Assembly (NCBI GenBank): GCA_023105745.1
Contig: JALGQZ010000015.1
Coordinates: 22,301,499-22,365,498, forward strand
Length of the DNA: 64,000 bases
Reading direction: 5' to 3'
From: Austropuccinia psidii
Taxonomy: Eukaryota > Basidiomycota > Pucciniomycetes > Pucciniales > Sphaerophragmiaceae
The first letter of the stretch is position 1. Each line of letters starts with the position of its first letter. The notes beneath the pieces were generated by a model. The model worked only from the letters and a program-made list of their open reading frames with translations. It did no database searches and was not told the origin of the DNA. The position numbers and the translations under genes were made by a program. Below, piece after piece: positions 56,395 to 64,000 of this stretch.

Positions 56395-58961
56395 TTTCTG
56401 ACATATTTGATTCCATCCCAGAGTTGTATAATGCTATAAATGACGTGAAAAAACATCTTTCTGATAAAAATGACACCATTTGTAACAACATTAAAACAAA
56501 CAACCTGAGTCTGTGCCAAATTAATGAAACACTTATGTGTTTTGAAAAAGTTTTGAGAACTATTAAAAATTCCAATAATGATAATTCTTCTAACAATAAA
56601 ATAAATGAACAATCTGCCATTATTAAAGAATTAACAGATAAATATTCTAAATTCAATATTGATGACATAATTGAAACAAGAATTAAACAAGCCATAAATA
56701 TTATCAAGACAGATAACAAGAAAGTCCTTGATGACATTTCAAATTCATTTACTGAAGTAAAGACATATACCATTGCCTTGAAAAAGTGTTTTGATGCTTC
56801 ACAAGAAGAAGTATCAAAATTATCAATGAAATTGAATCAAGTCACTGCTGATAATACAAGACAGACAGAGTTATGGCAAGAACTTACACATAAAGAAGAC
56901 ATGTATAAACTTGAAGTAATAAATTTAATACAAAGCTTCCAACATGAATACAGAAATTCCCAAAGGTGTAGCAACAGTAAAATGAATGACATTGAACAAT
57001 TACTGAACACCTTACCAAGAATGTCTACACCTCTAAATCAAAATGAGGGCACAAGAATTTCAAATCCACAAGTATTGGATCCTGATAATTCACAATTAAA
57101 AAATGAACTATCCACTTCTTTTCATAACTTGGAACCATCAATGGGCCAAGCACTCTTGAAAGAAGTTCCAAAACTTAAAGAATGGCCTCACTTCAGTGGT
57201 GAAGGAGAGTATGACCATATGGAATTCATTAGAGGTATTGACATGATCAAAGAGGATTTTGAATTACCAGACAGATTGGTAACAGCCAGGTTTAACACCT
57301 TGTTTACCAGATCAGCTCACAGATGGTACATCAAAATAAGACAAGCACATGTACACCAGAGTTGGACTTGGTGGAAAACCCAAATCATCAACAAATGGGC
57401 AAATGATGCTTGGAGGTTTAAAGTTGAAACAGCCTTTGAATCTGCCAAATTTAATGCTGATAAAGACAAAGCTTTACCATGGTTTTGCCAACAAAAGGAC
57501 AGATTAACAGCATTATATCCTGACATGTCAGAATTTATGATCCATAGAAAAATTCTGAGACAATGTGGAGGTGACTTAGAGCATGCTGTCAAAAGCAGGA
57601 CTACTGAACAATCTTCAGCAGAGGACATTATCAATATACTAGAAGAAGTAACCACCAGAACCAAAATTGGTTCTAGTAGGGTGAATCTTAAAACAAGGTT
57701 TAATACACCTTGGAAAGATTCTTTGGACAAAAACCCCAAAGAAAATTCTAGTAATATTAAATATAAATCTGCAGATACAGTCAGAAAATGCCATATTTGC
57801 CAAAGCACCACCCATTTAGCCAATACATGTCCAAAGAGGGGGAAAATCAATGAAATTGACATTGAAAAGGAACCAGATGTTGAAAAAGAAGACATAATTG
57901 AAGACAATTCAGATGATAAGTCATCCATATTTTCTGAATCTTCAAAAGATATAGAAAATATCAATGCCACTTTTGACATCATGGAATCTTATTCCCACTT
58001 ACCACAATTGAGCAATGGTCAAGTTGATTTATCAAAAGTTCAAGATGCACAACTTATGAAGACAAAACCAAACAGAGGAAAAGGTTATACAGCTGGTAAC
58101 TCCTGTATAACAGAAGTGGTGATTGACAACAAACCCACCAAACTTTTGCTTGACCCAGGAGCCTTCTGCTCTTGTGTTGGAAAATCTTTTCTTAAGACTT
58201 GTGTACCAAATTTTGAAGACCAATTTTTACCAATTGATGGTATAAAATTCAACAGTGCAAGTAACCCAATGAAAGCATTAGGAATCTTTGAGACCAATGT
58301 CATATTCCCACACATAAATGGGAATTTAAGGATCACAGTTGAATTTGTTGTTATGGAAAATTGCTCTAGTACCCATTTTATATTGGGAAATGACTATTTA
58401 ATCATGTATGGGATAGATTTACATAATAACAAAGACAGATACTTTACAATTGGAGACAATAAGCGCCAGAAATTTGCCTTTTTACCCTTTAAAAGACAAA
58501 CTACAGTAAACAAAGTATCACCAGTCAACTTAGAGTTAGAGAAATTCAAGTCTGAACAGTTAAATGAGGCTGAAATAAGCCTTCATCTGACTGATAAGCA
58601 AGAAAATGAACTTTCTTCCCTTTTGTATGACCACAGAGGAGCATTTGCTACAGACAAAGAACCCCTGGGAGCAATTATTGGTCATGAAGTTGACATCATT
58701 CTTAACATTGAGAGACCTTATCCACCACTCTTAAGAAGACCTGCTTATCCAGCAAGTCCAAAATCAAGAGAAGCTCTAGAAATTCATATCAAAGAACTTC
58801 TAGACCTTGGTGTAATAAGAAAAGTAGGCCACAATGAGGAAGTAGAAATAACTACACCAGTCATAGTGGCGTGGCATAATGGAAAATCCAGAATGGTTGG
58901 GGACTTTAGAGCTCTGAACACTTACACTGTTCCAGACAGATACCCAATACCAAAAATCTAA
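56391..58961 (+). CDS. Gag, protease and N-terminal RT of element B (stops at TAA)
   Basis: The ATG at 56391 overlaps the ORF1 stop in ATGA. Residues 1-240 are a long helical, probably coiled-coil region (DDIIETRIKQAINIIKTDNK). The capsid domain covers about 250-425 (LKEVPKLKEWPHFSGEGEYD, RWYIKIRQAHVHQSWTWWKT). A zinc knuckle of the CX2CX4HX4C form starts at residue 467 (CHICQSTTHLANTC). The protease motif is LLLDPGAFCSCVG with Asp at residue 588; it reads DPGA where D-S/T-G-A is usual. ILGNDYLIMYGID follows. RT begins near residue 760 and reaches DRYPIPKI, where TAA at codon 857 ends the frame. The same frame is open upstream to 55731, but that part overlaps ORF1 and is not supported by element D. 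Confidence 0.85.
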   Translation: MISDIFDSIPELYNAINDVKKHLSDKNDTICNNIKTNNLSLCQINETLMCFEKVLRTIKNSNNDNSSNNKINEQSAIIKELTDKYSKFNIDDIIETRIKQAINIIKTDNKKVLDDISNSFTEVKTYTIALKKCFDASQEEVSKLSMKLNQVTADNTRQTELWQELTHKEDMYKLEVINLIQSFQHEYRNSQRCSNSKMNDIEQLLNTLPRMSTPLNQNEGTRISNPQVLDPDNSQLKNELSTSFHNLEPSMGQALLKEVPKLKEWPHFSGEGEYDHMEFIRGIDMIKEDFELPDRLVTARFNTLFTRSAHRWYIKIRQAHVHQSWTWWKTQIINKWANDAWRFKVETAFESAKFNADKDKALPWFCQQKDRLTALYPDMSEFMIHRKILRQCGGDLEHAVKSRTTEQSSAEDIINILEEVTTRTKIGSSRVNLKTRFNTPWKDSLDKNPKENSSNIKYKSADTVRKCHICQSTTHLANTCPKRGKINEIDIEKEPDVEKEDIIEDNSDDKSSIFSESSKDIENINATFDIMESYSHLPQLSNGQVDLSKVQDAQLMKTKPNRGKGYTAGNSCITEVVIDNKPTKLLLDPGAFCSCVGKSFLKTCVPNFEDQFLPIDGIKFNSASNPMKALGIFETNVIFPHINGNLRITVEFVVMENCSSTHFILGNDYLIMYGIDLHNNKDRYFTIGDNKRQKFAFLPFKRQTTVNKVSPVNLELEKFKSEQLNEAEISLHLTDKQENELSSLLYDHRGAFATDKEPLGAIIGHEVDIILNIERPYPPLLRRPAYPASPKSREALEIHIKELLDLGVIRKVGHNEEVEITTPVIVAWHNGKSRMVGDFRALNTYTVPDRYPIPKI

Positions 58962-61655
58962 ATTGCCCTTACTCAAATATCTCAAGCAGTGTATATAACC
59001 ACTATGGATGCCCTTAAAGGATTCCATCAAAATGTAGTAACACCAAGAGCAAGAAAATACTTGAGAATTATTGTTCATTGTGGAGTGTATGAATACTTAA
59101 GGATGCCCTTTGGTATCAAAAATGCACCTTCACACTTCCAAAGAATGATGAATGAAATCTTCCCTGAAGAACTCTCAGAGGGATGGTTAATCATTTACAT
59201 TGATGACATTATTATCTGTTCAAAGACTTGGGAGGAGCACATGTACAGATTATCAAGAGTTTTGACAAAAATCCAATCAGTAAACATGAAAATCTCCTTG
59301 AAGAAATGTCATTTTGGATTTAAAGAACTTAAGGCACTAGGACATGTTGTATCTGGTTTGTCCCTTGAAATTGATAAAAACAAAGTTGCAGCAGTATTGT
59401 TAAAACCCATGCCTCAGAATAAGAAGGAAATTCAGTCATTCTTAGGTTTTGCAGGATATTACAGGCAACACATTAAAGACTTTGCATCCATAGCAAGACC
59501 ACTTTATAAGTTGTGTGACAAAGACACAGTATTTGAGATGACTGTTGACAGAGTCAAAGCTTTTGAGTCTCTAAGAGAAGCATTGACCACTGCTCCACTC
59601 TTACTGATGCCAGACTTTAAATTGCCTTTCAAACTGTATATTGATGCATCAGGGGATGGACTAGGTGCTGCACTTCACCAAGTTCAGATCATAAATGACA
59701 AACCTGTAGAAGGACCAATATGTTTCATATCCAGGCAAATCAAACCAACTGAAGCCAGATATGGAGCAAGTCAAATGGAATGTCTATGCCTTGTCTGGGC
59801 CTTAGAGAAATTGAACTATTTCTTAGAGGGATGTTTTTTTGAAGTAATAACAGATTGTACAGCTGTGAAATCACTTTTGAACATGAAAACACCTAACAGA
59901 CACATGCTCAGATGGCAAATAGCCATACAAGAATACAGAGGCAATATGACTATTGTTCATAAGGATGGGAATATTCATAAGAATGCAGATGGACTAAGCA
60001 GATGGCCATTACCAAATAACATTGATAATCCTGCTTATGTTCCAGAAGAAGCTTCACCACAAATTCCAATAGAAGGAATAAGTGTTACAGACTTGAACAC
60101 CACCTTCTTTGAAGAAGTCAGAAATAGTTACACTCAAGATAAGAATTGTAGCATCTTATGCCAATTACTTAACAAAGACTGTAAAGACAACTCTCTAATA
60201 CATGCCTTGGATGAAGTATGGAGAAAATCTTATAATGAAGGGAGATTTCACCTACTGGATGGTATAATTTACCACAGAACCAAGCACACATGTGTCATGA
60301 CAGTTGTAGACAGGTCATTAATCAATCTTGTACTGAAAGAATGCCATGATAGTCCCTTTTCAGGACATCTTTCTGAGGACAGAACAAGAGAGAAAGTAAA
60401 GACCTGCATATGGTGGCCAATGTGGCAAAAAGATGTTGCAGAATATTGCAAAACCTGTGACAGATGCCAAAAGGCAAATAAATCCACTGGCAAAAGACTT
60501 GGAAATATGATGAAAATCCAAGAACCAAACAGACCTTGGGAAATTGTCCATATGGATTGGGTAACTGGCCTACCACCAGGAGGTGACAGGAGCTATAATG
60601 CTTGCCTAGTAATTGTGGACAGATTCAGTAAAACTCCAATCTTTTTACCATGTCACAAAGATGATACAGCCATGGATACAGCTCTTCTGATATGGAATAG
60701 AGTAGTGTCATGGACTGGGATATTTACAAATATCATCAGTGATAGAGATCCCAAATTCACTTCAGCTCTATGGACAAATCTTCACCAATTATTTGGCACA
60801 AAACTGTCTTTCTCTACAGCCTACCACCCACAAACTGATGGTCTGGCTGAAAAAATGATCCAAACCTTAGAGGACATGGTGAGAAGATTTTGTGCATATG
60901 GCCTTGAATTCAAAGATTGTGATGGATTTACCCATGATTGGTGTACTCTGTTACCAGCACTGGAATTAGCATATAAAACATCAATCCATTCCAGTACCAA
61001 TCAGACTCCTGCTATTCTAGAAAAAGGATGGAACCCCAAGTTACCCCAAGATTCCTTGAGGAAAGACTTAATTGAAATACATCCCACAGCTGCTAGCTTC
61101 AAAGGAATGCTAGACAAAGCTAGAAAGCATGCAGTGAGATGCATGGAGGACTCTTTTGCATATGCTAAAGACAAATGGGATAAATCTCATGCAACTCCAG
61201 ATTTCAAAGTGGGGGACCTAGTTCTTGTATCCACCACTAACTTCAATAACATCAAAGGATGTAAAAAGTTAAAAGACTCCTTTGCAGGACCTTTTGTGAT
61301 TAAGGCCCTCCATGGAGAAAATGCTGTTGAAGTAGAGTTATCTGAAGAACTTAGCAACAAGCACCCTACATTTCCAGTAAGCTTGATAAAGCCATACAAA
61401 TCTAGTGATGCTGAGAAATTTCCCTTGAGGAATAAGATTCCCCAATTTATACCTCCTATTGAGACATCTGGTACTAAGAAAATAACCAAAGTTCTTAAAG
61501 AAAGGAAATTAAGAACCAAGAAAGTAAGGGAATACCTTGTTAGGTACAGTGACCCAACTTGTGAAGATGAATGGTTAGAAGAGAAAGATATACCAGAAGC
61601 CACCAAACTCCTGAGGAGATTCAGACACACTAGAAACACCAATATTACAAAGTAA
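58962..61655 (+). CDS. RT, RNase H, integrase and chromodomain of element B (downstream of the stop)
   Basis: The frame continues in phase after the TAA, so this is the rest of one polyprotein; there is no start codon of its own that makes sense. [12 protein letters not shown] with the first Asp, [20 protein letters not shown], and the catalytic YIDDII at 59196. RNase [42 protein letters not shown]. Integrase: zinc finger HDSPFSGH and CDRCQKANK, and the triad [11 protein letters not shown] (60550), ISDRDPKF (60737) and [11 protein letters not shown] (60840). C-terminal fold [20 protein letters not shown] and [20 protein letters not shown]. Chromodomain from about 61480: [35 protein letters not shown]. 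All catalytic residues that I can check are present. Confidence 0.9.
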   Translation: MALTQISQAVYITTMDALKGFHQNVVTPRARKYLRIIVHCGVYEYLRMPFGIKNAPSHFQRMMNEIFPEELSEGWLIIYIDDIIICSKTWEEHMYRLSRVLTKIQSVNMKISLKKCHFGFKELKALGHVVSGLSLEIDKNKVAAVLLKPMPQNKKEIQSFLGFAGYYRQHIKDFASIARPLYKLCDKDTVFEMTVDRVKAFESLREALTTAPLLLMPDFKLPFKLYIDASGDGLGAALHQVQIINDKPVEGPICFISRQIKPTEARYGASQMECLCLVWALEKLNYFLEGCFFEVITDCTAVKSLLNMKTPNRHMLRWQIAIQEYRGNMTIVHKDGNIHKNADGLSRWPLPNNIDNPAYVPEEASPQIPIEGISVTDLNTTFFEEVRNSYTQDKNCSILCQLLNKDCKDNSLIHALDEVWRKSYNEGRFHLLDGIIYHRTKHTCVMTVVDRSLINLVLKECHDSPFSGHLSEDRTREKVKTCIWWPMWQKDVAEYCKTCDRCQKANKSTGKRLGNMMKIQEPNRPWEIVHMDWVTGLPPGGDRSYNACLVIVDRFSKTPIFLPCHKDDTAMDTALLIWNRVVSWTGIFTNIISDRDPKFTSALWTNLHQLFGTKLSFSTAYHPQTDGLAEKMIQTLEDMVRRFCAYGLEFKDCDGFTHDWCTLLPALELAYKTSIHSSTNQTPAILEKGWNPKLPQDSLRKDLIEIHPTAASFKGMLDKARKHAVRCMEDSFAYAKDKWDKSHATPDFKVGDLVLVSTTNFNNIKGCKKLKDSFAGPFVIKALHGENAVEVELSEELSNKHPTFPVSLIKPYKSSDAEKFPLRNKIPQFIPPIETSGTKKITKVLKERKLRTKKVREYLVRYSDPTCEDEWLEEKDIPEATKLLRRFRHTRNTNITK

Positions 61656-61659
61656 TATT

Positions 61660-61678
61660 CTTTTTTAGGGGGAGGGAA
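61660..61678 (+). other. Polypurine tract of element B
   Basis: TTTTTTAGGGGGAGGGAA directly precedes the 3' LTR. Confidence 0.75.
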
Positions 61679-63516
61679 TGTGAGCCTTAGAGGTAATTTC
61701 ATATACCCAAAAGACCACAAATATAAAAAATAACATATTAATATAAATAAAATAAATTTATTTATATTATTAAAATAAAAATAAAAAATATAAATATAAA
61801 ATTATATTAAAAATAAAAAATTAATTATAATTTAAAAATAAAATTACTTTAAATTTTGTAAATATAAAATTACATTTATACTTGAAAAATTTAAGTAAAA
61901 ATGAAATTTTAACAAAATTGTGAAAAAATAAATAAATTTGGAAAAAAGTTAAATAAAATTTATTATAACTTTTTTTCCAATAAATAAACATATAAATTTT
62001 ATTTCACCATTGGATTCCTCATAAAAAATCAGGTGGGGTCACCTCTGAGTGAAATTTTTGTAACTCAACTCTAAATAAGCTTAAATTAAGTTTTTAGTAT
62101 TTTCAATACAAAAGTTGAAAATCCTCAAAACCTTAATTTAATTCACACCACATGTGGTGTTAACCATCAATTTTTGTGTTAAAATTGAGGTGTTGTGTTT
62201 AGTTTAGAAGTTATGAGGAATTAAAGTATTTTCAATTGAATTCAATTGAAATGTCAAAATGTGCGCGTGTATTACATAAGTGAACTTTGATTTACATATG
62301 AGGTGTCAATTATTACTGTATTGAACTGTACAATTGAATTGAATTACATGTGTAAATTATAAGTATAATACATGATGAGGAATTAAAGAAAAAATAAATT
62401 GGAAAGATTAAATTTGGGGGGGAAAAGGAACTTCAGCTCTAAGGGGGAGCTAGACCCCCAAAATCCTTGCTGACAGGCGTGGGATGTCAAAATTCACGCA
62501 AAAGTTCATCACTTTTGGCCTGGAATTGAGTTACAGGGTCTGTGGACTCAATTGATGATGAGGTTTTGATACCAACTGGGGTAGTTTTAGCTGTTGCCAA
62601 GAAGGTAAAACTACCCTTAAGATAAAACAATCATAATAAAAACAGTTTTAACTGGTTTCTACGCCTCTGACACACATTCTGACGTGTTTTGAAGGCTCTA
62701 GGCCTGGTATTGCTATAGTAATGGCTGATTTAAGGGTCTAAAATGGCTAAAAATGGCTAAAAATGGCTTAAACCAGCCCTTTTTGGTCTAAACCAGGGTT
62801 CAATGATGCCATAATTGGCTTTTCTGTTGTCAGACTGTTTTTCACGACTGACAAGAGTAAATTTTACTTTTGGAGCAAGAGAATTGATGGCTATAAAAGA
62901 ATGTCTTCTTTGCCCCACTTTTCTCTTCATGTTAGAATCTTTTCCGTTTATTAATTAGTTTAAAACTGTTAAACCAATCAATCAAAGATTCCAACCACCA
63001 CTTTTAAATCATTTTAATCTTTTTAACCACGTGAAAAAATCATTATAATCATTGTTTGTAACTCTTATAATCATTTTTACCCTTGAACCACCCCAAAAGT
63101 GAATTAAAGCATCTTTCATCACTGTTAACTTTGTCACTTTGTTTCCAAATTCACTCTGGTCACTTTTGGGCGTGTTTTCTCTTTAATATTCTTTTTAAAG
63201 ACTTTGTTCTTTAATTAATTGCTTGCAGTTCTTTGCTCAATTAATTCCAATTGAAATTGCTCTTGAAGAAATTTCTTTTGTAGCCTTAAAATATCTCTTG
63301 TAGAGTATTTTTTGGATAAATTTTTATTGTTGGTAAAACAATAAATTTTTATAATATTATTGTTTTATACTAATAAAGCTATAAACAATAAAATTGGCGT
63401 GTTTTCTCTTAAAAATAATATTTCATACTATTTTTAATTGATTTTTACCTTATACAAATTTTGAGGACAGGAAAAGTACTTGATTTTTAATCAAAGTTTC
63501 ATATCCACACCTTACA
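61679..63516 (+). repeat. LTR-B, 3' copy
   Basis: Nearly identical to 53422-55258. Differences noticed include T to G at 61922, one extra A in the following A-run, T to C in GTGCGCGTGT, and T to G in TTTTCCGTTTATT near 62946. Confidence 0.95.
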
Positions 63517-63521
63517 GGAAA
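63517..63521. repeat. Target duplication of element B, right
   Basis: GGAAA, identical to 53417-53421. Confidence 0.9.
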
Positions 63522-64000
63522 TAACTGAGCAAAAGGATCAGAAGGGCTCTTCCTTTAATATTGGGTGGGACAAGAGGCATACCAAAACGTAAAAATTCAT
63601 ACCGGAAATTTTAAAATGGCCCACCATTCTAAATTTGAGAATGACACTTTTACAATGAAGTTCTCAAAAGACACCAATTCCTTCCTGATTTCACTACTTT
63701 CAGGATTTCTCTATGAAACAGTAAACAAGCTACAAAGGATGTGAGTAAGATTTTGGAAGGATGGGGATATTTTTCAATGAAAAAGGTCAAATTTTATCTA
63801 ATATGGGAAATAAATAGGTCCTCTTTGTCTTCCCATATGAATTAGGAAAGTTTCCACCCAAAAAAGACAATTTTTGTCCCTAGAATCTGATGAAGACTTT
63901 CTACGGCCTCATCCGTGCTTCTGGATGCACATATGGGTTGTTTCTGATCCATGAACAGTGAATGCCTCTTTCAGGGAACAAATCAGTAACATTGAGATAT
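63522..64000. other. Right flank of element B, no confirmed gene
   Basis: Less AT-rich than the retrotransposon debris. Two acceptor-like sites (CACTACTTTCAG near 63702 and TGCCTCTTTCAG near 63975) could border exons of a gene continuing beyond the window, but no reading frame can be confirmed. Confidence 0.4.

Larger units (their letters stand above)
53422..63516 (+). mobile_element. Element B: full-length, young Ty3/gypsy chromovirus
   Basis: The element has 10095 bp with 1.84-kb LTRs that differ at only about seven places that I noticed, and a perfect GGAAA target duplication. Order: LTR, primer binding site, spliced ORF1, gag, protease, RT, RNase H, integrase, chromodomain, polypurine tract, LTR. 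Apart from a single in-frame TAA in RT (58959-58961) every domain is open and carries its catalytic residues. It shares ORF plan and protein similarity with element D. It probably inserted recently but cannot supply its own full polyprotein unless the stop is read through. Confidence 0.95.

Noticed and set aside
63517..64000. Exons of a further host gene at the right edge
   Set aside because: Only acceptor-like sites are visible, and no frame can be followed within the 480 bp.

Overview
The window is an AT-rich, intron-containing fungal sequence made almost entirely of retrotransposons. Its Ty3/gypsy chromoviruses, long LTRs (1.4-2.0 kb) and one Ty1/copia element match, as far as I can recall, the repeats that fill the large genomes of rust fungi (Pucciniales), most closely the myrtle rust Austropuccinia psidii. 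That species call is from memory of the protein families and is an inference. I see no rRNA, tRNA or CRISPR array.

Layout. 1-3177: 3' part of a decayed Ty3/gypsy element on the + strand with its 3' LTR (LTR-A). 3178-9975: a decayed, internally deleted gypsy relative on the - strand (LTR-F), interrupted at 8461-9010 by a foldback element filled with a 21-bp array. 11279-13071: a B-type LTR (-). 13876-17941: an LTR-F fragment and an old gag/protease relic. 17942-25905: a complete but decayed gypsy element (element D) with 5' LTR, upstream ORF, gag, protease, RT, integrase and a partial 3' LTR. 25955-31645: a second gypsy lineage (element C) with its 3' LTR. 31646-40635: nested debris, with a copia element (33627-39239, TSD ATGAA) inside an integrase relic and itself split by a solo LTR-A. 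41553-46650: another gag relic split by two solo LTRs, one with a perfect AATGG duplication. 49812-51668: the only candidate host gene, multi-exon, encoding an acidic, probably nuclear protein. 53422-63516: element B, a full-length 10.1-kb chromovirus with near-identical LTRs and a perfect GGAAA duplication.

Element B is the most informative object. It has a TATA box in the LTR, a primer binding site, an upstream ORF1 of unknown function that appears to be assembled by splicing, and then gag-protease-RT-RNase H-integrase-chromodomain. ORF1 ends and gag begins in the same four bases, ATGA. The same ATGA overlap is present in the much older element D at 21256-21259, so it looks like a conserved termination-reinitiation arrangement rather than chance. 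Element B carries one in-frame TAA inside RT, so this copy probably cannot move by itself although it is otherwise intact and young.
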